Source: Bacteroidales bacterium (GTDB lineage: Bacteria; Bacteroidota; Bacteroidia; Bacteroidales; UBA6680). Taken from it: a stretch of DNA of 64,000 nucleotides. Below, in pieces: positions 18,081-26,897 of the stretch. The notes beneath the pieces are model-generated. The model saw only the letters and a program-made list of their open reading frames with translations. It was not told the origin of the DNA and made no database searches. The stretch is taken from contig JAOARD010000044.1 in assembly GCA_025210735.1 (NCBI GenBank), positions 1 to 64,000 of the forward strand, given 5' to 3'. The position numbers were made by a program, and so were the translations under genes. Position 1 is the first letter of the stretch. Each line of letters opens with the position of its first letter.

Positions 18081-20828
18081 TTAGTTCTGTTTGTTGTTTA
18101 GCGGAAGCTCTATAGTTACTGTAGTACCAATGTCTATAGAGCTGTCAATATCTATTCTACCATCATGTTTCTTTATAAACTCATGACATATAATTAAACC
18201 AAGACCCGTACCAATTTCACCATCAGTTCCGGGTGTTGAGAATGACTCTTCCAGTTTGAATATTTTGGCAATATTTCTCTTCTCAATACCTACTCCCTCG
18301 TCGGCAATACTTATATACGATTTGCTTGAGTTATTCTCAAGATTAATAGATATGCTTTTTCCTGATGGAGTATACTTAACAGCATTAGATATAAGGTTTA
18401 TCATAACTGTACTAAGCATATTTGTATCGGCAAAAACAGGATCGTCATCGTGTGTATTATCGTTTATAGTTAAGTTCTTGTTTGATATTATATTTCCTAA
18501 TAGTGAAATAGCATTTGATATAGGCTCTTTTATTGGTATTATTTTAGGATCGTAACTTATTGTTCCTGTTTGTGATCTGGACCACTCAAGCAGGTTACTT
18601 AATAACTGAAAACCTTGTCTTGATGATGTATACATTTTGGTTGCTATACTGTCTACATCACCAATCTTATTTCTGTTTATGTTATCGATAATTCTATCAG
18701 ATGATTCTATTAAAGTATTAAATGGCACCTTAAGATCTTTGGCTATTATTGAGAAAAACTTGTCTTTGGTTTTATTTATATCTGCAAGCAGGATATTATT
18801 CTCTTTAATCATCTTTTCATACCTTTTTCTGCGGGTAATATCCAACATTGTACCAATTAACCCAACAGTCTTGCCTTCTCTGTTCTTGAATATAGATTTA
18901 TAAAAAGTAAAGTGTTTTGCATCGCTGTAATCTTTACCATATAACTCTCCGTCGTATATCTGTATGCCACCTTTATTAAACAGCTCCTTATCTTTTTCCT
19001 GAAACTTTAATGCCAGATCATAATCATAACAGTCAAAAAGGCTTAGGCCTTTTACCTGTTCTGGTGTTCTGTTTAAAAGGTCAGAAAAGGCTTTATTACA
19101 TCCCTGATACACACAGTTTAAATCTTTATAAAATAGAGGTGTAGGAATATTTTGTATAAGCGAATTAAGGAAATTAGTGTCCTCAACAAGTTTCTTTTTG
19201 GCATTCACCAGTGGTGTTACATCGTATCCCATCCATATAATAAGATTTGATGTAGCTTTAAATGAAGCCCAATACTGATGTTTTATAACGCCCCCTTTAA
19301 GTGTAAATTCAAACTGTTTAAACTCCCGGTTCTCTGTAAATATTGCATTCTCTATATTCTTGGCAATATCGTTTTCAAAAATCTGTTCAAATATCGATAC
19401 AGAACCTATTGCATCTTCCTGTTTAACTCCAAGTATCTTTTCGCTATCCTTGTTCCAGATTAATGTTTTTTTGTTTTTGTCAAAACCAATTATCATTAAC
19501 GGAGCATTATCAATAAGCAGTTTAAGTTTATGTTCACTTACCTCAAGTTCAGATATATTTTTCAGATGTTCATAAAGCAGCTTGTTTGAGTAATGTGCAA
19601 GGTCATATATTTCTGTTATATAGTATTTTGCACAACATATTGTTTTTTTCTCTCTTATTGACTCTGATAAGGAAGCAGAGAAAAGGTTAAGATTTGATAT
19701 TATTTTATCGTTTATTCTTTTTATGAAATAGTAGAATATGATAAACATTACAATTACAATCAGAGTAATTATAATAGCCTTATTGATTGCACTTCTACTT
19801 ATTCGCTCTCTTTTAGCTTCAATATATTTTTCTAGAACTCTACTGTCAGCAGAGGTTCCTATCATCCAGCCCCACTCATCGTACCCCTTAATATATGCCA
19901 GTCGCGGAGTATAACTATCATCCTTTGATGATTTCCAATAGTAATTTAAAAATCCTCCATCAGGTCTCTTTGTAAGCTTTAGCTCCTCCTCAAAAATGTT
20001 GAAACCCGTAGAGTCGGCAAGATGATTAATATAATCGCCTCTTTTTAAAGTTTTAGAACTTGTAATAAGTATTTTTCCATCGTACTGGTTTATAAAGAAA
20101 TTGATCTTTTCTGATTTATACATATTGTTAAACCAGGTAAGAGCTTTTTCCTTAATGTATTCTTTGTAATCGTCTCTATATTCACCAACAGCAAGCATCC
20201 AGTTATATGGTTCAAAGAGCTTTGCATAAACAATTTTTCTGAATCGGTGAATCTTTGTTCCGGGTTTCTTAAACCAGTTATACTCAAAAACAAACTCTTT
20301 CTCCTCTTTTAATCTGTCAAGATATCTTTTTGTTTTTTCATAATTAACAGCAGGAATACTCTTTATATCTTTAATCTTTTCGAAATGAGGATTCATAGGA
20401 TTCAGAATATACTCCTCATCCATAGATATAATAAAAACGTAACCCGAGGTATCAAAAAATCTTAAAGGTCTCAATGCCTCTACAATAATCTCCTTTATCT
20501 CATTATCGGGCAATTTCCCCTTATTACTCTCGTAAATCTGATTAGCTATTCTGTGTGCGTTATAAACAGAGTTTTTTAACTCATCTTCAAGAATAATGTC
20601 TGTTGATTTATTCAGATACTCAATATAGGCAATAGATTTCTCTACCTGATTTTTTAGAAATGCTTTCCTGTTGTAATCGTAAAGTTCTTTCTCTGTACTC
20701 TCTTCTATTTTATAACTAATAACCTCAGATATAGAAATACTAACAAGCAGAGCAACAATTACAAGGAGGGTTATTCTTGTATAGAACCTTTTAAATATAT
20801 CAGATATGTTAAACAACTCCTTTTTCAT
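18081..20828 (-). CDS. Cache-PAS-PAS sensor kinase paralogue lacking the phospho-accepting His
   Basis: The 915-residue protein has the same domain order as its downstream neighbour: helix (about 14-36), two Cache-type units (LRPLRFFDTSGYVFIIS and YDEWGWMIGTSADS), helix (about 350-370), PAS domains (about 430-545 and 550-680) and a HATPase domain. The ATP site looks intact (NLISNAVKYT, DEGVGI, GTGLGL). The H box reads SIIAKDLKVPF: the codon at 18738-18740 is AAA, giving Lys697 where His691 stands in the paralogue. Histidine autophosphorylation is therefore not possible at the usual site. It may regulate or phosphorylate the partner kinase in a heterodimer; that is inference. Confidence 0.9.
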   Translation of the reverse strand: MKKELFNISDIFKRFYTRITLLVIVALLVSISISEVISYKIEESTEKELYDYNRKAFLKNQVEKSIAYIEYLNKSTDIILEDELKNSVYNAHRIANQIYESNKGKLPDNEIKEIIVEALRPLRFFDTSGYVFIISMDEEYILNPMNPHFEKIKDIKSIPAVNYEKTKRYLDRLKEEKEFVFEYNWFKKPGTKIHRFRKIVYAKLFEPYNWMLAVGEYRDDYKEYIKEKALTWFNNMYKSEKINFFINQYDGKILITSSKTLKRGDYINHLADSTGFNIFEEELKLTKRPDGGFLNYYWKSSKDDSYTPRLAYIKGYDEWGWMIGTSADSRVLEKYIEAKRERISRSAINKAIIITLIVIVMFIIFYYFIKRINDKIISNLNLFSASLSESIREKKTICCAKYYITEIYDLAHYSNKLLYEHLKNISELEVSEHKLKLLIDNAPLMIIGFDKNKKTLIWNKDSEKILGVKQEDAIGSVSIFEQIFENDIAKNIENAIFTENREFKQFEFTLKGGVIKHQYWASFKATSNLIIWMGYDVTPLVNAKKKLVEDTNFLNSLIQNIPTPLFYKDLNCVYQGCNKAFSDLLNRTPEQVKGLSLFDCYDYDLALKFQEKDKELFNKGGIQIYDGELYGKDYSDAKHFTFYKSIFKNREGKTVGLIGTMLDITRRKRYEKMIKENNILLADINKTKDKFFSIIAKDLKVPFNTLIESSDRIIDNINRNKIGDVDSIATKMYTSSRQGFQLLSNLLEWSRSQTGTISYDPKIIPIKEPISNAISLLGNIISNKNLTINDNTHDDDPVFADTNMLSTVMINLISNAVKYTPSGKSISINLENNSSKSYISIADEGVGIEKRNIAKIFKLEESFSTPGTDGEIGTGLGLIICHEFIKKHDGRIDIDSSIDIGTTVTIELPLNNKQN

Positions 20829-20945
20829 ATAAATTTATGTGCCAAATATTTATAAACACCCTCTAATCTAACGTAAAAATTTAGTAAAAGGCTGTCAATT
20901 CTTCAATAAATTATTTGTAAAGGTTTTTGTTTAAAGTAGCTAATG

Positions 20946-20953
20946 CAAAGTTA
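20946..20953 (-). promoter_or_regulatory. -7 element for the two-kinase operon
   Basis: On the minus strand TAACTTTG matches TAnnTTTG. A start near 20939 gives a leader of about 110 nt before the ATG at 20828. Confidence 0.5.
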
Positions 20954-21031
20954 AAATTATTTTGTAAAGAGATATACGAAAAACGTTTTTCTTAATGATT
21001 CATTTACGATATTTGTATAAAATGATTTTAT

Positions 21032-23047
21032 ATGGGATTCAATCTGGTATCGAAGTTTAAACCTACAGGCGATCAACCTGAAGCAATAGTTCAACTAACA
21101 GATGGCGTTGAACAGGGAGTTGCCGCGCAAACACTGCTTGGTGTAACTGGTTCGGGAAAAACATTCACGGTTGCAAATGTGATTAAGAATGTAGATAGAC
21201 CAGTTTTAGTTTTGAGCCACAATAAAACATTGGCGGCACAACTTTATAACGAGTTTAAGAACTTTTTTCCGAATAATGCTGTTGAGTATTTTGTATCATA
21301 TTATGATTACTATCAGCCAGAGGCATTTATTCCGGTAACAAACACATATATAGAGAAAGATCTCTCGATAAATGATGAGATTGAGAAACTGAGACTAAGT
21401 ACAACATCGTCTCTGTTATCCGGAAGGCGTGATGTAATTGTTATCTCTTCAGTTTCGTGTTTGTATGGTATTGGTAATCCTGAAGATTTTAACAATACCA
21501 CCCTTAAGATACATAAAGGAGAGAATATAGGCAGAGACAATTTTTTAAGACAACTTGTAGATGCTCTCTATTCAAGAGCCGAAGTTGATTTTATACGTGG
21601 TAAGTTCAGGGTTAAGGGCGATACTGTAGATGTATACCTGGCATATTCAGATTTGGTATACAGGGTTGTTTTTTGGGACGATGAGATTGAAGATATTACA
21701 GCCTATAATCCTGAAACAGGCGAAGAGATTGAGCTACCTGATGAGGTATCAATACATCCGGCAAATATATTTGTTACTACACGCGACAGAATAAACCAGA
21801 GTATATTCCAGATACAGGATGAGCTTGTTGCACAATTAGAGTTTTTTGAGAGCGTAGGAAAACGAGAAGAGGCAAAACGATTAAAGGATAGAGTAGAGTA
21901 TGATCTGGAGATGATAAAAGAGCTTGGATACTGTTCCGGGATTGAGAACTACTCAAGATTCTTTGATGGAAGAAAGGCAGGATCAAGACCTTTCTGCCTG
22001 TTAGACTATTTCCCTGATGATTTTATGCTTGTTGTAGATGAGAGTCATGTTACACTGCCACAGATAAGAGCCATGTACGGAGGCGACCATTCCAGAAAAC
22101 AGACTCTGGTTGAATACGGATTCCGTTTACCGGCAGCTATGGACAACCGTCCGCTTAAATTTGATGAGTTTGAGAGTTTGGTAGGACAGACAATATATGT
22201 AAGTGCAACACCTGCTGATTACGAACTTGCAAAAAGCGATGGTGTTGTTGTTGACCAGCTGATACGACCAACAGGTCTGCTTGATCCGGTTATAGAAGTG
22301 CGCCCAAGCAACGGACAGATTGATGATCTGCTTGAAGAGATACGTGTAAGAATAAAGCGTGATGAGCGAATATTAGTTACAACCCTTACAAAACGTATGG
22401 CAGAGGAGCTGCAACGATACTTTGAGAAGATAAATATACGATCGAGATATATACACTCAGATGTTGACACCCTTGAGCGTGTTAAGATTATGGAGGAGTT
22501 ACGCAACGGACTGTTTGATGTTCTGGTTGGTGTAAACTTGCTAAGAGAGGGGCTTGATTTACCGGAGGTATCGCTTGTAGCAATTATAGATGCCGATAAA
22601 GAAGGCTTTCTTAGATCGCACAGATCGCTTACACAGACTGCCGGACGTGCTGCGCGTAACGTAAACGGATTTGTTATAATGTATGCTGATAAAATTACCG
22701 ACAGCATGCAGAAAACAATAGATGAGACAAACAGACGTAGAGCAAAACAGATAGCATATAATGCAGAGCATGGTATTACTCCAACACCACTGCAAAAGGA
22801 TAAAACAACTACATTTGCCAATAAAGAATCAGATGAAAAAGCATACGCATATACAGGAGCCGATGATGTATCGGTAGCAGCAGATCCGGTTGTTAAATAT
22901 ATGAATGCAGAAGCTCTTAAAAAGGCTATTGAGAAAACAAAAAGAGCTATGGAGAAAGCTTCAGAAAATCTTGAATTTATGGAGGCAGCCAGATTAAGAG
23001 ACGAGATGTTTGAACTTCAGAAGCTATTGGAGGGTAAAAGTGAGTAA
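21032..23047 (+). CDS. uvrB: Excinuclease ABC subunit B
   Basis: The 671-residue protein is the damage-verifying helicase-like subunit of nucleotide excision repair. It has FKPTGDQPEAI at the start, Walker A GVTGSGKTFTVAN (about 39-51), the beta-hairpin region YYDYYQPEAF, the DESHVT Walker B, helicase motifs (SATPADYE, TLTKRMAE, QTAGRAARN) and the C-terminal UVR motif (EKASENLEFMEAARLRDEM) that contacts UvrC. Length is normal. A weak promoter element GATATTTG lies at 21008-21015. A second gene overlaps its last codons. Confidence 0.97.
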   Translation: MGFNLVSKFKPTGDQPEAIVQLTDGVEQGVAAQTLLGVTGSGKTFTVANVIKNVDRPVLVLSHNKTLAAQLYNEFKNFFPNNAVEYFVSYYDYYQPEAFIPVTNTYIEKDLSINDEIEKLRLSTTSSLLSGRRDVIVISSVSCLYGIGNPEDFNNTTLKIHKGENIGRDNFLRQLVDALYSRAEVDFIRGKFRVKGDTVDVYLAYSDLVYRVVFWDDEIEDITAYNPETGEEIELPDEVSIHPANIFVTTRDRINQSIFQIQDELVAQLEFFESVGKREEAKRLKDRVEYDLEMIKELGYCSGIENYSRFFDGRKAGSRPFCLLDYFPDDFMLVVDESHVTLPQIRAMYGGDHSRKQTLVEYGFRLPAAMDNRPLKFDEFESLVGQTIYVSATPADYELAKSDGVVVDQLIRPTGLLDPVIEVRPSNGQIDDLLEEIRVRIKRDERILVTTLTKRMAEELQRYFEKINIRSRYIHSDVDTLERVKIMEELRNGLFDVLVGVNLLREGLDLPEVSLVAIIDADKEGFLRSHRSLTQTAGRAARNVNGFVIMYADKITDSMQKTIDETNRRRAKQIAYNAEHGITPTPLQKDKTTTFANKESDEKAYAYTGADDVSVAADPVVKYMNAEALKKAIEKTKRAMEKASENLEFMEAARLRDEMFELQKLLEGKSE

Positions 23048-23570
23048 AGATGTAACATATTGGCACAACAGAGTTTTTGGTGTTACGGGTAAAGAGTTGT
23101 GTCGTGAGTTGGCTTTAGATGTTTTGGAGAATACAGGAGGAGTAGATATACTATTACCATTCCTTATCAGCGACGATAAAAAGATTGCAATGAGATCATC
23201 CTGGGTATTGGCAACAATATCAGAGACATTTCCTGAAGCACTTCTTTCTTATCGCGAACAACTGGTTGAGGTTTTAGGTAAAACATCAAACGAATCGGTA
23301 ATAAGATCGGTGTTAAGATCGCTATCTGTTATTCCTGTGCATACAGAAACGATGGGTGAACTTCTTAACCACTGCTCCGATTATTTAACAGATATGTCTT
23401 CAGCCGTTGCAGTTAAGGTACATAGCATGACTATATTTTATAACATAACTGTAATAGAACCTGATTTAAAAACAGAGTTGCAGGAGATTATATATCACCT
23501 TATGCAAGAAGGCTCTGGAGGAATAATATCAAGAGGAAGAAAGATTCTGAAGAATCTTGACGAAATTTAG
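23040..23570 (+). CDS. HEAT-like repeat protein of unknown function
   Basis: I place the start at GTG 23040, because a strong GGAGG site (23029-23033) precedes it and it overlaps the end of uvrB by 8 nt, a typical coupled arrangement; an upstream ATG at 23010 is in frame but would lie inside uvrB. The 176-residue product is all-helical in appearance with HEAT-like units (VDILLPFLISDDKKIAMRSS, VIRSVLRSLSVIP, VKVHSMTIFYNI). No catalytic motif or membrane segment is seen. Coupling to uvrB could mean a DNA-repair link (alkylation-repair proteins also use HEAT repeats), but this is only context. Confidence 0.75.
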   Translation: MSKDVTYWHNRVFGVTGKELCRELALDVLENTGGVDILLPFLISDDKKIAMRSSWVLATISETFPEALLSYREQLVEVLGKTSNESVIRSVLRSLSVIPVHTETMGELLNHCSDYLTDMSSAVAVKVHSMTIFYNITVIEPDLKTELQEIIYHLMQEGSGGIISRGRKILKNLDEI

Positions 23571-23594
23571 TTTCTATTGTTTTTTGCTGTCAGC

Positions 23595-23625
23595 TTTTTA
23601 TAATCTGGTAATTAGATTAAATTTG
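23595..23625 (+). promoter_or_regulatory. Promoter of the selenouridine operon
   Basis: TTTT (23595-23598), a 19-bp spacer and TAAATTTG (23618-23625) fit the Bacteroidota consensus. The predicted start near 23632 lies 10 bp before the selU ATG. Confidence 0.6.
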
Positions 23626-23641
23626 CGCAAAATCAATTTTT

Positions 23642-24664
23642 ATGTTAGAGAAGATAGAATCTGATGAATTTCTAAAATTATCAGATACATATCCTGTACT
23701 GGACGTTAGATCGCCCGGCGAATACGTTACAGGACATATACACGGAGCTCACAGCATGCCTCTTTTCTCAAATGAGGAACGTGCAAAAGTGGGTACAATA
23801 TATAAGAAGAGCGGGAAGGATTCGGCAGTATTAAAAGGACTTGATTATGTTGGTCCTAAGATGTCGAAATTTGTAAAGTTTGCAAGAAAGGTTGCTGTTG
23901 ATAATACTGTTATGATTCACTGCTGGCGCGGAGGAATGCGAAGTGGGAGTGTAGCCTGGCTACTATCAACTGCAGGAATTAAGGTAAAACTTTTAACAGG
24001 AGGATATAAAGCCTACAGACGTTATATCAGAGCCGAGTTTGAAAAATATAATAACCTTGCCGTGCTTGGCGGAATGACAGGTAGCGGAAAAACGGATATA
24101 CTTGATTGTATTGAGTCGGCAGGAGAGAAGGTGGTGCAGTTAGAGTATATTGCATCGCACAAAGGATCTGCATTTGGTGCTATGGGGCAGAATGAGCAGC
24201 CAACAACAGAGCAGTTTGAGAACGACCTGTATGCATCTGTTTCACGATTTGATTATAACGATAAGATATGGGTTGAGGATGAGAGCAGATCTATAGGACG
24301 CATATTTATGCCCGACGTAGTATATGATAAGATCAGAAACTCTGTACTCTATTTTGTTGAGGTTAGTAAAAAAGACCGGATAGACAGATTGATGCGTGAC
24401 TATACTGAGTTTGATAATGATGTTCTGATACTGAATGTAGAGAAGATATCGAAACGATTGGGACCTCAACACGCCAAACTTGCCATAGAGTCAATAGAGA
24501 CTAAAGATTACCGAACAGCAATTGATATAGTACTATCATATTATGACAAGGCTTACATGTACGGAATGCAGAAGAGAGATACCAATAAGGTTCTGAAGAT
24601 ATGTATAGATGAAGGAATGAGTGAGAAGGAGATTGCAGAACTACTTATAAACTACAAAGAGTAA
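23642..24664 (+). CDS. mnmH: tRNA 2-selenouridine synthase
   Basis: The 340-residue enzyme (also called SelU/YbbB) replaces sulfur by selenium in mnm5s2U at position 34 of Glu, Gln and Lys tRNAs, using selenophosphate. It has an N-terminal rhodanese domain (about 5-130, DVRSPGEYVTGHI, active Cys94 in MIHCWRGGMRSGS) and a C-terminal P-loop domain (GGMTGSGKTD, 143-152) for the geranyl-transfer step. The desulfurase-SelD fusion that should supply selenophosphate begins 17 bp downstream, forming a complete two-gene module. Confidence 0.95.
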   Translation: MLEKIESDEFLKLSDTYPVLDVRSPGEYVTGHIHGAHSMPLFSNEERAKVGTIYKKSGKDSAVLKGLDYVGPKMSKFVKFARKVAVDNTVMIHCWRGGMRSGSVAWLLSTAGIKVKLLTGGYKAYRRYIRAEFEKYNNLAVLGGMTGSGKTDILDCIESAGEKVVQLEYIASHKGSAFGAMGQNEQPTTEQFENDLYASVSRFDYNDKIWVEDESRSIGRIFMPDVVYDKIRNSVLYFVEVSKKDRIDRLMRDYTEFDNDVLILNVEKISKRLGPQHAKLAIESIETKDYRTAIDIVLSYYDKAYMYGMQKRDTNKVLKICIDEGMSEKEIAELLINYKE

Positions 24665-24681
24665 CCGATAAACCAATTACA

Positions 24682-26886
24682 ATGGAACCAATATACTTAG
24701 ATTATAACGCTACAACCCCAATGTCAGAAGAGGTGGTGAATGCAATGAAACCATACCTTGATGTATACTTCGGAAACCCCTCAAGCAGCCATACATACGG
24801 AAATAAAACCAAACAGGCTGTTGAGGAGGCACGTAAACAGGTTGCCGATCTGCTTAACTGTAATCCAGATGAGATTACGTTTACAAGCGGAGGATCAGAA
24901 TCAAACAACTATGCTATAAAGGGAGTTGCTTATAATCTTAAGAGCAGAGGAAACCATATAATAACAAGTGCTATTGAGCACCCTGCTGTTACAGAGGTTT
25001 GTGAGTTTCTTAAAACCGAAGGATTCAGAATAACATATATACCTGTAGATGAAACCGGGGTTGTAAATCCTGAAGATATAAAGGCAGCAATTGGTAACGA
25101 TACAATTCTGATATCGGTTATGCATGCCAATAACGAGACAGGAATGTTGCAGCCAATAAAAGATATTGCAGCAATAGCAAAAGAGCACAATATAATAATG
25201 CATGTTGATGCAGCACAAAGTATAGGTAAGGTTTCTGTTGATATAGAGGAGTCAGGCGTTGATCTTTTATCGGTTGCAGCACATAAATTCTACGGGCCAA
25301 AAGGTATTGGAGCTCTGTATGTAAAACGCGGAGTAAAGCTACAAAAGCTTATACACGGAGCCGATCATGAACGCAACATGAGAGCCGGAACAGAGAATGT
25401 ACTTGAGATTGTAGGTTTAGGAAAAGCAGCAGAGCAGGCTAAATCAGGTTTAGAGAAAAATGGTTTGCATATGCGTAACATGCGCGATAAACTATACAAT
25501 GCAATATCAGAAAAGTGTTCAGATATAAAGGTTAACGGAGATTTAGAGCTGTGTTTACCAAATACACTATCGTTAAGCTTTAAAGGTATTGAGGCAAATA
25601 CACTGTTGTCTGAATTAAAAGACATTGCAGCATCTGCCGGAGCAGCGTGCCATACCGATAGTATAGATGTATCTCATGTTCTTAGTGCAATGAATGTACC
25701 TGTTGAATTTGCAATGGGAACAATAAGACTATCAACCGGAAAATATACAACAGATAAAGATATTGATAGTGCGGCACAGATGATTATTGATGCCGTTGAA
25801 AGGTTAAAACCAACAAGTGATAAATTTATTGCAGACACTGCTGTTGATAATGATGAGTACAAACTAACCAGATATACACATGGTATGGGATGTGCCTGTA
25901 AAATCAGACCACAATACCTTGAGCGTATACTATCTGATATGCCTGTGAGCATTACAGATGAGAATATCCTTATTGATAAATCGAACAACGATGATGCAGC
26001 AGTATACAGGATAGGCGACAACAGAGCTATGGTACAAACCTTAGACTTTTTTACACCTATAGTTGACGATCCGTATACCTTTGGTGCAATTGCTGCCTCT
26101 AATGCATTAAGCGATGTGTATGCAATGGGAGCCAAACCTGTTTTTGCACTTAATATTGTAGGTTTCCCTGATAAGAGATTACCTGAAGCAGTACTGTCTG
26201 CTATACTAAAGGGAGCAGCCGATAAAGCATCAGAAGCAGGTATTGCTATTCTTGGCGGACATACAGTTGAGGATACAGAGCCTAAATTCGGAATGGTGGT
26301 TTCTGGTATTGTTGATGAAGATAAGGTACTATCAAATAATAAAGCTAAGGTTGGAGACAAGATAATACTAACAAAACCTTTGGGAACAGGTATTATTTCA
26401 ACAGCACTTAAAGCCGGAGCAATTACAGACACAGAGGCAAAAGAGGCTTCTGATAGTATGGCAGAGCTTAACAGATATGCTGCTGAAGAGATGCTTAAAT
26501 TTGATGTTAGTACAGCAACAGATGTTACCGGATTCGGATTAATAGGCCATCTAAAGGAGGTTGCTGAAGCTTCTGATATAAACGTAAATATATATTCAGA
26601 CAGAACTCCGCTATTTAATAATACTATGAATCTTGTAATGCAGGGACATCTGCCGGGAGGTACAAAAAATAATCTGGATTTTGTATCTGGTATTGTTGAG
26701 TGGGATAAGTCGGTATCAGAACAGATGCGATACATATTATGCGATGCTCAGACATCAGGAGGATTATTGATTTTTGTAAATGAGAAAGATTCTGATAAGT
26801 TATTAAACAACCTTAAAGGTGTTTGTCAGGTAGCAGAGATAATAGGAGAGGTTGTTGGCAAAGGAGCAACAATAAACGTACTATAA
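24682..26886 (+). CDS. selD: Fused NifS-like cysteine desulfurase / selenide,water dikinase SelD
   Basis: The 734-residue protein joins two enzymes. Residues 1-380 are a class V PLP aminotransferase of the NifS/IscS type with PLP lysine 202 (AAHKFYGPKG) and active Cys323 (SAGAACHTDS). Residues 393-734 are selenophosphate synthetase: TRYTHGMGCACKI carries Cys404 and Lys407, equivalent to Cys17 and Lys20 of E. coli SelD, followed by NDDAAVY, TLDFFTPIVDDP, GGHTVEDTEP and TDVTGFGLIGHL. The catalytic residue is Cys, not selenocysteine. The desulfurase half may take selenium from selenocysteine or deliver selenide to the SelD half. It follows selU in one operon and ends 11 bp from a convergent kinase gene. 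Confidence 0.95.
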   Translation: MEPIYLDYNATTPMSEEVVNAMKPYLDVYFGNPSSSHTYGNKTKQAVEEARKQVADLLNCNPDEITFTSGGSESNNYAIKGVAYNLKSRGNHIITSAIEHPAVTEVCEFLKTEGFRITYIPVDETGVVNPEDIKAAIGNDTILISVMHANNETGMLQPIKDIAAIAKEHNIIMHVDAAQSIGKVSVDIEESGVDLLSVAAHKFYGPKGIGALYVKRGVKLQKLIHGADHERNMRAGTENVLEIVGLGKAAEQAKSGLEKNGLHMRNMRDKLYNAISEKCSDIKVNGDLELCLPNTLSLSFKGIEANTLLSELKDIAASAGAACHTDSIDVSHVLSAMNVPVEFAMGTIRLSTGKYTTDKDIDSAAQMIIDAVERLKPTSDKFIADTAVDNDEYKLTRYTHGMGCACKIRPQYLERILSDMPVSITDENILIDKSNNDDAAVYRIGDNRAMVQTLDFFTPIVDDPYTFGAIAASNALSDVYAMGAKPVFALNIVGFPDKRLPEAVLSAILKGAADKASEAGIAILGGHTVEDTEPKFGMVVSGIVDEDKVLSNNKAKVGDKIILTKPLGTGIISTALKAGAITDTEAKEASDSMAELNRYAAEEMLKFDVSTATDVTGFGLIGHLKEVAEASDINVNIYSDRTPLFNNTMNLVMQGHLPGGTKNNLDFVSGIVEWDKSVSEQMRYILCDAQTSGGLLIFVNEKDSDKLLNNLKGVCQVAEIIGEVVGKGATINVL

Positions 26887-26897
26887 AAACATATAAA

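Noticed and set aside
25674-26735. 353-codon minus-strand frame inside the SelD part
   Set aside because: Long antisense shadow of a firmly identified gene; serine- and isoleucine-rich composition typical of such shadows.
24682-26886. Selenocysteine-containing SelD
   Set aside because: The catalytic position is a plain Cys codon and there is no in-frame TGA.
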